A stretch of DNA of 64,000 nucleotides from Gluconobacter morbifer G707 (GTDB lineage: Bacteria > Pseudomonadota > Alphaproteobacteria > Acetobacterales > Acetobacteraceae). The notes under the pieces are model-generated. The model was not told where the DNA came from. It ran no database searches and worked only from the letters and a program-made list of their open reading frames with translations. The DNA lies in assembly GCF_000234355.1 (NCBI RefSeq), contig NZ_AGQV01000005.1, positions 227,260 to 291,259 on the forward strand. Reading direction: 5' to 3'. This document shows positions 44,777 through 52,093 of this stretch, in pieces. The position numbers and the translations under genes were made by a program. How positions within the stretch are numbered: the stretch's first letter is position 1; each line of letters opens with the position of its first letter.

Positions 44777-45252
44777 GCAAACATATCCCCGTCGCACCTG
44801 ATCTGCGTCTGACTCCTGCGCCGAAGCTGGCCATCATCGTTAGCCGTTTCAACACGGAGATTACCGGAGGCCTGAAAAACGGCGCGCTGGAATGGCTGGA
44901 AGAACGCGACATTACGGACGTGGATGTTTACGACGCACCCGGCGCATTCGAACTTCCCCTGCTGGCGCAACGCCTGGCCAAATCGAGCCGGTATGAAGGG
45001 GTGATCTGCCTTGGCTGCGTCATCAAGGGCGATACGGCGCATTTCGAGTTCATTTCCCTCGGTGCGACCATCGGTATCATGCAGGCTCAGCTTGCGACGG
45101 AAGTCCCGGTCGCATTCGGTGTCCTGACAACCTACACGGAAGTCCAGGCGATCAGCCGGTCCCGCAAGGACGCGGAAAACAAGGGCCGTGAAGCCGCAGC
45201 AGCCTGCGTGGAAAGTGTCGCGTTCCTGCGCAATGTTCCCGGCCAGCCGTAA
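44773..45252 (+). CDS. ribH: Lumazine synthase RibH
   Basis: This 159-residue enzyme has IIVSRFNTEITGGLKNGA, DAPGAFELPLLAQRLA, the catalytic-region CLGCVIKGDTAHFEFI and PVAFGVLTTYTEVQA. It condenses the pyrimidinedione with dihydroxybutanone phosphate. The ATG overlaps the ribBA stop by four bases. It is the last gene of the operon; nusB, often next in other proteobacteria, is absent here. Confidence 0.96.
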   Translation: MSKHIPVAPDLRLTPAPKLAIIVSRFNTEITGGLKNGALEWLEERDITDVDVYDAPGAFELPLLAQRLAKSSRYEGVICLGCVIKGDTAHFEFISLGATIGIMQAQLATEVPVAFGVLTTYTEVQAISRSRKDAENKGREAAAACVESVAFLRNVPGQP

Positions 45253-45261
45253 CCACCCATT

Positions 45262-45295
45262 GCCTGTCTGGAAGTCTCGCGGCGTTCAGACAGGC
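45262..45295 (+). terminator. Hairpin after the rib operon
   Basis: GCCTGTCTG and CAGACAGGC form a 9-bp stem with a 16-nt loop, 10 bases after ribH. No T-run follows. Confidence 0.5.
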
Positions 45296-45510
45296 CGGTT
45301 GCCCCTGCCCGACCGACACTGAATCTCATTGACCAGACGATATGTTCGGCGCGATGCCACCACGACTGAGATTAAGCGTGGCCGACGTGACGACTACGCC
45401 AGAAAGAAAAATTGCGGCCGCGCGAACAATCAAAATCTACGACTGAGGTAGAGCAGACATCTACATCAGATTTAGGTTTCCGCCACGGAAGCACTCCTTG
45501 TGAGGGTCGC
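45296..45510. other. Non-coding flank of the decayed island
   Basis: About 215 bases between the rib operon hairpin and the GIY-YIG stop hold no credible gene. Composition shifts from GC-rich to mixed near 45400. I saw no direct copy of the tRNA-Phe 3' end here, although such a repeat would be expected if the island boundary were intact. Confidence 0.4.
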
Positions 45511-46449
45511 TCATCCGTCGCTTCCGTCTGTCTGCCTGTTGCGTCCTGTGATCTCCGCAAGAGTGCGGCCAGAGGTATCTTTCCACTCCACCCAGCCGTT
45601 AGCTACGCGGGCTAAAAGAAAAACAGCACCAGGACTGGGAGATGTAAAAAGCATATCTCGGGTAAATGTTATGGTATCGCAGCTCATCGAGAGGATACCT
45701 GCATCAATCATTTCCTGGCGCTTGGTATAGTAGTTGTGTTTGTAGAATGACGCACCGCCTTCCACTCGTCCCCGCGATCCCCGGAGTACCACTAATCCTT
45801 CTTCAGTATAACGGGCGCGCCCGTCTACGCCATCGGCAGTCTTTAATTCATGTTCGATCGAATTGTCCGTGAGTTGAACAACCTCCGGTGCGTCATTGAT
45901 CATCGGCTTCTCGATAACCGGAAACTGGTTATTATTACGCGGCACAAGCGACTTAAATATTGGAAAGCCTAGCGTCGTCAGCAGTATATCAACCGTCTCA
46001 AATATCTCGCGACACTCGGCCTCCATTGGCGCAGGCGTGTGCGGTTTGCTCCCCACTGTGCCGTTTTCGAGGCTGTAGCGCCCTGTCTCTGTCGCGCGGC
46101 TGATCGCCAGCCATTCCAGATAGTGCGCATGGGTGACAGTCAGGCTACGCGTCAGGGAAAATGCTACAAGCGCGCGATTCCAAAAGTCTTTCTTTTCATG
46201 GTGTTGCTTTAGCCGCACGCCGAGATTGCCAGTCTGACCAATATAAGCCTTCGCCGCTCCCGTGTCGTCATCCTCGCCGAAAAGCATGTAAAATCCAACA
46301 TAAGAAGCCTCGGGCATGGCCAGAAAATCATCAAGGCGCACACGAGGGACTTCAATTACTTGCACAATCCGGGTCGTGATCGCTGCCACCCGGATGCCCT
46401 GCGGATCGCCATCCGGGAGAAATATTTGAATGGTCTGCGGATGGACCAT
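45511..46449 (-). CDS. GIY-YIG nuclease-domain protein with DUF4357-like C-terminus
   Basis: This 312-residue protein has a GIY-YIG module at about residues 45-125: SYVGFYMLFGEDD replaces the first strand, with AKAYIGQTGNLGVRLKQHH (second strand and catalytic Arg) and a helix with Glu in YLEWLAIS. The C-terminal part (about 205-305) resembles DUF4357, with GRARYTEEGLVVLRGSRG. Composition is less GC-rich than the neighbours. It lies between ribH and tRNA-Phe beside an integrase remnant, so transfer is likely. The start is ATG 46449 with AAGGAAG upstream. It may be a defence or mobile-element nuclease; no partner gene is present. Confidence 0.8.
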   Translation of the reverse strand: MVHPQTIQIFLPDGDPQGIRVAAITTRIVQVIEVPRVRLDDFLAMPEASYVGFYMLFGEDDDTGAAKAYIGQTGNLGVRLKQHHEKKDFWNRALVAFSLTRSLTVTHAHYLEWLAISRATETGRYSLENGTVGSKPHTPAPMEAECREIFETVDILLTTLGFPIFKSLVPRNNNQFPVIEKPMINDAPEVVQLTDNSIEHELKTADGVDGRARYTEEGLVVLRGSRGRVEGGASFYKHNYYTKRQEMIDAGILSMSCDTITFTRDMLFTSPSPGAVFLLARVANGWVEWKDTSGRTLAEITGRNRQTDGSDG

Positions 46450-46455
46450 TCAAAT
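46424..46455 (-). promoter_or_regulatory. Inverted repeat over the GIY-YIG start codon
   Basis: ATTTGAATGGTC and GACCATTCAAAT are perfect 12-bp inverted repeats with an 8-nt loop. On the minus-strand mRNA the AUG of the GIY-YIG gene lies inside the 5' arm. It may control translation or be an operator. Confidence 0.5.
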
Positions 46456-46540
46456 GGCTTCCTTCAATATTTTCTGCTGCTGACTCCCGAAACTTTGTTG
46501 CAGATTGATTGCCTGGAGCCAAGCCATCATCATGAAACGA

Positions 46541-46732
46541 TGGAGTATGCCGCGAAGATAGCCGAGATGGGATGCACCGCGCATGAGAGTGCTGCGGTAA
46601 CGGGGCAAAGGTCTCTGAAAGAGGGTTCAGCGCTACATGTATGCAGCCGATCAGAAGCGTCTGGCAGAGCATGCATTTACCCTGGCCATAGATGGCGGAA
46701 TATTCCACTCGACAGTCAAAAATGACCCGTAG
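46541..46732 (+). pseudogene. Frameshifted C-terminal remnant of a tyrosine recombinase (integrase)
   Basis: One frame reads YAAKIAEMGCTAHESAAVTGQ-RSLKE, then after a one-base shift VQRYMYAADQKRLAEHA, stopping at TAG 46730-46732. Together these match the C-terminal catalytic block of phage/island integrases: the G-H/Q-R-S-L helix followed by the nucleophile Tyr in QRYMY. An extra G at 46623-46625 (GAGGG) breaks the frame. The N-terminal and central domains are missing. It lies 46 bases from the tRNA-Phe 3' end, the usual place for an island integrase, so this is a decayed insertion. Confidence 0.65.
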
Positions 46733-46778
46733 GGCAGAAGCGCCATTTAAAACATTGATTTTAATGGGAAAAATGGAA

Positions 46779-46854
46779 TGGTGCCCAAGGGCGGGATCGA
46801 ACCACCGACACTGCGATTTTCAGTCGCATGCTCTACCAACTGAGCTACTTGGGC
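46779..46854 (-). tRNA. tRNA-Phe (GAA)
   Basis: A 76-base cloverleaf on the minus strand has acceptor GCCCAAG/CTTGGGC, D-loop TAGCTCAGTTGGTAGAGC, anticodon loop CTGAAAA (anticodon GAA), T-loop GGTTCGATC, discriminator A and an encoded CCA end. It follows yacG on the same strand. Its 3' end borders the island remnant. Confidence 0.97.
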
Positions 46855-46914
46855 ACCGGGCTTCAGGTATTTACCCGTTGCGGAAATGGGGTGTAGCCCA
46901 TGATTCGGACGGGA

Positions 46915-47091
46915 TCAACCCTTCTGCTCAGGATATTCCGCAGCATCTTCATCATTGTCCTGACGAAAGGATGGAACGCGGTAATTTCCGTTGAACCAGC
47001 GTCCCAGATCGACATCCGCGCAATGTCTGGAACAGAAGGGACGGAAAGCCGGATCGGTGGGACGATGACAGATGGGACAGGTGGCGGTCAT
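46915..47091 (-). CDS. yacG: Zinc-binding DNA gyrase inhibitor YacG
   Basis: This 58-residue protein has four Cys zinc ligands: CPIC near the N-terminus and, later, FCSRHCADVDLGRWFNG, the YacG signature. It binds GyrB and inhibits gyrase in E. coli. The start ATG (47091) overlaps the end of the RNase E/G-like gene by four bases. It closes the maf-rng-yacG cluster upstream of tRNA-Phe, a common alphaproteobacterial arrangement. Confidence 0.92.
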   Translation of the reverse strand: MTATCPICHRPTDPAFRPFCSRHCADVDLGRWFNGNYRVPSFRQDNDEDAAEYPEQKG

Positions 47092-48140
47092 GACAGGCTC
47101 CAGCTTGCAGGCGGCGCATCAGGGTTCAGGACAATCTCTATCGGGGCGGCACGGCGGGACATGAAATCCTCCAGCGCCAGCGGGTCGCTCTCCAGAGCCC
47201 TAGCCAGAGGAATGGAAGCTGTCAGTGTGCGGCCCGGGCGGTTCTCACGCAGGATCTGCCGCAGGAGGGAGAGCGCTTTTCCATGTAGGGAAGACAGAAG
47301 CTCATGCAAGGGGGGCCGTCGCCGGGGGCGGGTCAGTTCCAGCAGACCCGATGGTGTGGCACCCAGGACCTGCGGTGTCAGCGGATCATCTTTCAGGGCA
47401 TCCTGAAGAAAACCTGCCAGCGCGGGGCGTTTGCGTGTCTTGACCCCCGCAGGATCGACCAGCAGCGTTCCGGAGAGGTTCCGCAGACGGATCTGCCGCG
47501 CGAGCTCCGGGAAACTGGCGACATTCCCCTTGAAATCAGGGTTCCCGGAGCTGTCAAGATCAATGGCCACCAAAGCGGGTGTCGGGAAGATACTGGCTGT
47601 CAGAAGACCGAGATCGGCCTCAGGACTCTCCAGCGCTTCGAAATCTGCTTCCAGCGCGCCGTCGAAGGCCTGCTGGCACCGCCTGAGACGGGATCTCAGG
47701 CGGGAAGGCAGACGGGCGGCCATGCCGGGATCATCCACAAAGATGGGAGAATCAGGATACCGGTCGGCCAGTTCCTCCAGCGGGGACGGGCCACGCTCCA
47801 GCAGGATCGGCCCCATCACCCCATCCAGAGGCAGCGTAACGGGCCGCAGTCGGAGGCCCTTGCCGTTCTGGGCAGACCGTGTGACCTGCGCACCGGCCAG
47901 TGCCCCCTGGACGAGAGGCTGCCGGGTGGACAGAAATCCGCTCTCACCACCAGCCAGCAGAACGAACGCGCCCCCCAGTGCGGGAGCGACCGTCTGGACA
48001 CGCACGACATGGCGGTCTTCAAATCCGTCCGGAATACCGGGGCGCCAGAGCGCGGCATCCAGCAGGACATCATGGTCGATCACGGCAATCCGCATTTCGC
48101 CCGGAGAACAGGCGGCGCGGATCTCGATCAGATCACCCAT
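47088..48140 (-). CDS. Short RNase E/G-family protein
   Basis: This 350-residue protein is in the position of rng between maf and yacG. It has the RNase E/G core pieces: PALVAIDLDSSGN (the Asp-x-Asn/Asp-Ser motif), a helix ELARQIRLRNLSGTLLVD, and a C-terminal LELTRPRRRPPL. It is much shorter than RNase G (about 490) and has no clear S1 domain or zinc-link Cys pair. The second catalytic Asp block (IVIDFIDM in RNase E) reads LLVDPAGVK, so activity is doubtful. It overlaps maf by 13 bases and yacG by four. Confidence 0.75.
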   Translation of the reverse strand: MGDLIEIRAACSPGEMRIAVIDHDVLLDAALWRPGIPDGFEDRHVVRVQTVAPALGGAFVLLAGGESGFLSTRQPLVQGALAGAQVTRSAQNGKGLRLRPVTLPLDGVMGPILLERGPSPLEELADRYPDSPIFVDDPGMAARLPSRLRSRLRRCQQAFDGALEADFEALESPEADLGLLTASIFPTPALVAIDLDSSGNPDFKGNVASFPELARQIRLRNLSGTLLVDPAGVKTRKRPALAGFLQDALKDDPLTPQVLGATPSGLLELTRPRRRPPLHELLSSLHGKALSLLRQILRENRPGRTLTASIPLARALESDPLALEDFMSRRAAPIEIVLNPDAPPASWSLS

Positions 48141-48793
48141 CCACCCTGCCGTTTCGGCTGGCCCCGCAGGAGCTGTGCCGTTTCGAAAAGGGGAAGGCCC
48201 ACCACGGAGGAGTAGCTTCCTCCGATCTGGCGGATATGGGAGGCGGCGGCGCCCTGTATGGCATATCCCCCTGCCTTGCCCTGCCAGTCCCCAAAGGCAA
48301 TCAGGGCGTCAATCTGCTCGGGCGTCAGGCGATGGAACGTAACGGCGGTTTCCACCACGCGCTCGTGGGACACCCCTTTCGGCCATGCCCCTGTCGGACG
48401 CAGCGCAACCGCCGTAATGACCTTGTGCCGCCGCCCGGACAGCAGGCGCAGACAGGCCCGCGCGGTCTTTTCATCCTCAGCCTTGGGAAGAATGCGCCGC
48501 CCGACGGCCACGACCGTATCGGCTCCCAGCACAAGGGCCGGCTCGTTCAGCCCAATGGCAATGCGTTCGGCCTTTTCCGCAGCAAGACGCTGGGCCAGAG
48601 GGCGGGGCAATTCCCCGGGACGCGGCTCCTCATCCACATCGGCGGCAAGAATGCCGTCGGGAACAATGCCGATCTGGCCCAGAAGGCTCAGACGACGGGG
48701 AGAAGCAGACGCCAAGACGAAGGCAGGCCGTTCGGGGGTTCCGGCCTGTCCGGTCACCGTCCGTCCGACAGAAGCGGGAGAGGAGGACTCCAT
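48128..48793 (-). CDS. Maf family nucleotide pyrophosphatase
   Basis: This 221-residue protein has the Maf motifs FVLASASPRRLSLLGQIG (substrate-binding Ser/Arg), DVDEEP, LAAEKAERIA and VLGADTVVAVG. These enzymes hydrolyse non-canonical or canonical NTPs (dTTP/UTP or m7GTP), depending on subgroup. It sits 11 bases after infA and overlaps the RNase E/G-like gene. About 25 extra N-terminal residues precede the conserved start, so a later start is possible. Confidence 0.9.
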   Translation of the reverse strand: MESSSPASVGRTVTGQAGTPERPAFVLASASPRRLSLLGQIGIVPDGILAADVDEEPRPGELPRPLAQRLAAEKAERIAIGLNEPALVLGADTVVAVGRRILPKAEDEKTARACLRLLSGRRHKVITAVALRPTGAWPKGVSHERVVETAVTFHRLTPEQIDALIAFGDWQGKAGGYAIQGAAASHIRQIGGSYSSVVGLPLFETAQLLRGQPKRQGGWVI

Positions 48794-48804
48794 CTACGCG
48801 GATC

Positions 48805-49023
48805 TTACTTGAAGCGGAACGTGATCCGGCCTTTGGTCAGGTCATACGGGGTCATCTCGACGTTCACGCGGTCACCGGCCAGAACGCGGATCCGGTTCTT
48901 GCGCATCTTGCCACTCGTATGCGCCAGAATGGTATGTTCGTTATCAAGCGTGACGCGGAACATGGCGTTCGGCAGCAGTTCCGTGACGGTACCAGTAAAT
49001 TCAATCAGGTCTTCTTTGGACAT
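48805..49023 (-). CDS. infA: Translation initiation factor IF-1
   Basis: The 72-residue S1/OB-fold protein [20 protein letters not shown] continues through [20 protein letters not shown] to the conserved C-terminus [13 protein letters not shown]. It binds the ribosomal A site during initiation. Length and sequence are typical. It lies upstream of maf and probably shares its promoter. Confidence 0.98.
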   Translation of the reverse strand: MSKEDLIEFTGTVTELLPNAMFRVTLDNEHTILAHTSGKMRKNRIRVLAGDRVNVEMTPYDLTKGRITFRFK

Positions 49024-49103
49024 GGGAATCCTTGCTTCAGGGACAGGGTCATGATCTGCGCGGGGCAGCGGCTCCGGATCGAAGCCTGAAAATCCAGTTC
49101 CGC

Positions 49104-49132
49104 TATGTGCGGACTACAGGGGCAAACGTCAA
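49104..49132 (-). promoter_or_regulatory. Tentative promoter of infA-maf-rng-yacG
   Basis: On the minus strand a TTGACG -35 (49127-49132) is followed after 17 bases by CACATA (49104-49109), an imperfect -10. It lies about 80 bases before infA in the 176-base hisD-infA gap. The -35 is good and the -10 weak. Confidence 0.35.
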
Positions 49133-49199
49133 GCGCAACGCGGATTTTCAGCGCTTTTCCACCCTGATCTTTCCTGTTCCTGAAGAAGATGTCCGACTT

Positions 49200-50504
49200 T
49201 CAGGATGAAGGGCCGATTTTTTCCAGCCGCGCCGAGAGGCTCAGCGCATGGGCATCGAGTCCCTCCGCCGTGGCCAGCGCCACCCCGGCCGGCCCGATCC
49301 GCCGCAGGCCCGCGGCATCCGCCTGGATGGTCGTGGTGCGCTTGATGAAGTCGTACACGGACAGGCCGGACGCGAAACGCGCCGTGCGACTGGTCGGCAG
49401 GACATGATTGGGGCCACCTACGTAATCACCGACCGCTTCCGGGCAGTACCGCCCCAGGAAAATGGCCCCGGCATGACGGATGAGCGCGCTGAAACCGCGC
49501 GGATCATCCAACAGGACTTCCAGATGTTCCGGCGCCAGCGCGTTCACGACATCCGCGGCTTCGTCCAGACTGCGGACAACGATGACAGCCCCATGATCGT
49601 CCCAGCTTTTCGAGGCAATGGCCGCCCGGGGCAACGTCTCGAGTTCCACACGGACAGCCTCGGCTACGGCGTCCCCAAATCCGGCATCGGTCGTGACGAG
49701 AATGGCCTGTGCCTGCTCGTCATGCTCCGCCTGCGCCAGAAGGTCGATGGCGACCAGCCGGGGATCGTTCTTCCCGTCCGCCACCACCACGACTTCAGAC
49801 GGACCGGCGATGCTATCGATCCCGACATGTCCGAAAACCTGCCGCTTGGCTTCCGCCACGAAGGCGTTTCCAGGCCCGACGATACGGTCCACGGGCGCAA
49901 TAAGGTCCGTGCCATAAGCCATGGCACCCACGGCCTGCGCCCCGCCAATCCGGTAGATTTCCTCCACGCCGCAAAGCTGCGCGGCGGCCAGGACCAGCGG
50001 ATTCAGCACACCATCAGGCGACGGCACGCACATGGCCACGCGCCCGACGCCGGCCACGCGCGCTGGCAGGGCGTTCATCAGGACGGAGGATGGATAGGCA
50101 GCCTTGCCACCGGGGACATACAATCCCACCGCATCCAGAGCTGTCCATCGCATGCCGAGGCGGATTCCATCTTCGTCGGTGAAGTCCAGATCCTTCGGCA
50201 TCTGCGCGACGTGAAACGCTTCGATCCGGCGGGCAGCGACCCGCAGAGCCTCCATCAGCCCGGCCGGAACCAGAGCGGCCTGTTCCGCAATTTCCTCCGC
50301 ACCGATACGGAGTTTTTCCGGTGGCAGGGTCAGGCGGTCGAAACGAGCGGTGTAATCACACAGGGCAGCGTCACCGCGTTTACGGACATCAGCAAGAATG
50401 GCCCGGACGGGTTCGGCAACACTGCGCTCCTCGCTCCCGCGATCGGACAGAAGAGTAGCGAACGCACTGCTGAAACCGGAGCTGGTCGTATCGAGGCGCT
50501 TCAT
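49200..50504 (-). CDS. hisD: Histidinol dehydrogenase
   Basis: This 434-residue protein has VPGGKAAYPSSVLMNALPA, GGAQAVGAMAYGT, the GPGNAFVAEAKRQVFG block, the zinc/catalytic region DLLAQAEHDEQAQAILVT, and YVGGPNHVLPTSRTARF. It oxidises L-histidinol to L-histidine in two NAD-dependent steps. hisG overlaps its start by four bases, so they form a hisG-hisD operon. Confidence 0.97.
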   Translation of the reverse strand: MKRLDTTSSGFSSAFATLLSDRGSEERSVAEPVRAILADVRKRGDAALCDYTARFDRLTLPPEKLRIGAEEIAEQAALVPAGLMEALRVAARRIEAFHVAQMPKDLDFTDEDGIRLGMRWTALDAVGLYVPGGKAAYPSSVLMNALPARVAGVGRVAMCVPSPDGVLNPLVLAAAQLCGVEEIYRIGGAQAVGAMAYGTDLIAPVDRIVGPGNAFVAEAKRQVFGHVGIDSIAGPSEVVVVADGKNDPRLVAIDLLAQAEHDEQAQAILVTTDAGFGDAVAEAVRVELETLPRAAIASKSWDDHGAVIVVRSLDEAADVVNALAPEHLEVLLDDPRGFSALIRHAGAIFLGRYCPEAVGDYVGGPNHVLPTSRTARFASGLSVYDFIKRTTTIQADAAGLRRIGPAGVALATAEGLDAHALSLSARLEKIGPSS

Positions 50505-51205
50505 GCTGCGATTTCCTGAGCCAGGGCCGCGCGGAAACGCTCGATCAGGGCGCCGATTTCCTCAGGTTGCGTCTTGAGCGCCACGCGATTGACGATCAGG
50601 CGGCTGGTGACGTGCGCTATGGTTTCCGTCTCCATCAGGCCATTGGCGCGAAGGGTGGAACCGGTATCCACCAGATCCACGATCACGCTGGCCAGATCCA
50701 GCGTGGGAGCCAGTTCCATGGCGCCGTTGAGATGGACGATTTCCGCATTGATGGCGCGGGAGGCGAAGTGCCGCCGTGCAATGGTCGGATATTTCGTAGC
50801 CACGCGCAGGCGGGACTGTCCTTTCGTCGGGTCTTCCGTCATCGACTTCGGACGCGCTACCGAAATCCGGCATCCTCCAATGCCGAGATCGAGCGGGGCG
50901 TAAATGTCCGGATAATCGAATTCCATCAGCACATCCGCACCACAGACACCGATCTGCGCTCCGCCATAGGCCACAAAAGTGGCGACGTCGAAAGAGCGCA
51001 CACGCACGACATCCAGGTTCGGGTCCGAGGTGCCAAAACGAAGACGGCGGCTGCTCTCTTCAAGGCAGTCCCGGTCCGGAGCAATGCCGGTGCGTTGCAG
51101 AACCGGGCTCAACGCCTTGAGGATGCGTCCTTTTGGCAGAGCAAGGATCAGGGGGGAATGGTTTGCGGCAGACGTCTCGGCTCCGGTGATCTGAGGCGCT
51201 GTCAT
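50501..51205 (-). CDS. hisG: ATP phosphoribosyltransferase, short form
   Basis: This 234-residue protein begins with a variable tail, then ILALPKGRILKALSPVL, and includes VCGADVLMEFDYPD, RVATKYPTIARRHFA and DLVDTGSTLRANGL. It carries out the first step of histidine synthesis. The length fits the short HisG form, which lacks the C-terminal allosteric domain and needs HisZ; hisZ is not in this window. The ATG at 51205 follows AAGGACAG. Confidence 0.94.
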   Translation of the reverse strand: MTAPQITGAETSAANHSPLILALPKGRILKALSPVLQRTGIAPDRDCLEESSRRLRFGTSDPNLDVVRVRSFDVATFVAYGGAQIGVCGADVLMEFDYPDIYAPLDLGIGGCRISVARPKSMTEDPTKGQSRLRVATKYPTIARRHFASRAINAEIVHLNGAMELAPTLDLASVIVDLVDTGSTLRANGLMETETIAHVTSRLIVNRVALKTQPEEIGALIERFRAALAQEIAA

Positions 51206-51326
51206 GGCATTCTGTCCTTGCTGGTCCGCGGCATTCTTCGAACCGCAGCGCATATCACGAAGCAGGATTCTTCCAAAATTTCCTGACCGGGCGTCAGAAA
51301 ACCTTCATTACGCAACGGCGTGACTG

Positions 51327-51953
51327 TCAGCGGTTGAAACTGGCGACCATGTCGAGAAGGTTCCGCTGGCGCCGCGTGACGAGGCGCGCCGCCGTCAGGA
51401 TGGAACGGGCCTGCGAGATGGCGGTGTCGAGATCCGAATTGATGATCGTGTGATCAAACTCGGCCCAGTGGGAAATCTCGTCCAGCGCGGCCTTCATGCG
51501 CTTGGCAATTTCCGCCGGGTCATCCGAGGCACGCTTGTTGAGACGCCGCTCCAGCTCCTCCAGCGAAGGAGGAAGAACGAACAGGCTCACCACATCATCC
51601 GGCAGGGCGGCACGCAGCAGGCGATGGCCCTGCCAGTCGATGTCGAACACCATGTCATACCCGGCGTTCAGTGCCTCCTCGACGGGTGCGCGCGGAGTTC
51701 CGTAACCACGACCGAATACCTCTGCCCATTCCAGAAGCTCACCGTCAGCCGCCATGCGGCGGAACGTTTCCATATCCCGGAAATGGTAATGCATCCCTTC
51801 GACCTCTCCCGGCCGCGGAGAGCGGGTCGTGACGGAAACCGAATGCCGCAGGGAGGGCTCGGAAGCCCGAAGGGCATTGGCGATCGTCGATTTTCCTGCC
51901 CCTGAAGGCGCCGAGATCACCAGACAGACACCGCGGCGGGACTGGGGGGTCAT
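51327..51953 (-). CDS. gmk: Guanylate kinase
   Basis: This 208-residue enzyme has the P-loop SAPSGAGKST, GMP-binding VTTRSPRPGEVEGMHYHF, and DIDWQGHRLLRAALPDD. It phosphorylates GMP to GDP. The ATG at 51953 is preceded by AAGGAGA at the right spacing; a longer in-frame extension is non-conserved. Confidence 0.96.
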   Translation of the reverse strand: MTPQSRRGVCLVISAPSGAGKSTIANALRASEPSLRHSVSVTTRSPRPGEVEGMHYHFRDMETFRRMAADGELLEWAEVFGRGYGTPRAPVEEALNAGYDMVFDIDWQGHRLLRAALPDDVVSLFVLPPSLEELERRLNKRASDDPAEIAKRMKAALDEISHWAEFDHTIINSDLDTAISQARSILTAARLVTRRQRNLLDMVASFNR

Positions 51954-52093
51954 GGAAATCTCCTTGGTCTGGATGCGTGGGACAGGACGTTTTCTGCCGC
52001 TGCCTCTAGCCTGAAACCCCTCCATCTGGCCAGATTTTCCTTCCCGCTGTCAGGAAAGCTTCATCCCGGAACCGCCCAGATCGCTGATGTTTC

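Noticed and set aside
45253..45510. Direct copy of the tRNA-Phe 3' end as an attachment site
   Set aside because: No clear repeat of the tRNA 3' sequence was visible left of the GIY-YIG gene; a degenerate copy cannot be excluded by eye.
46352..46725. Two overlapping small proteins near the island (both strands)
   Set aside because: Neither has protein-like composition as a whole. The only meaningful similarity is the integrase tail, which needs a frame change.
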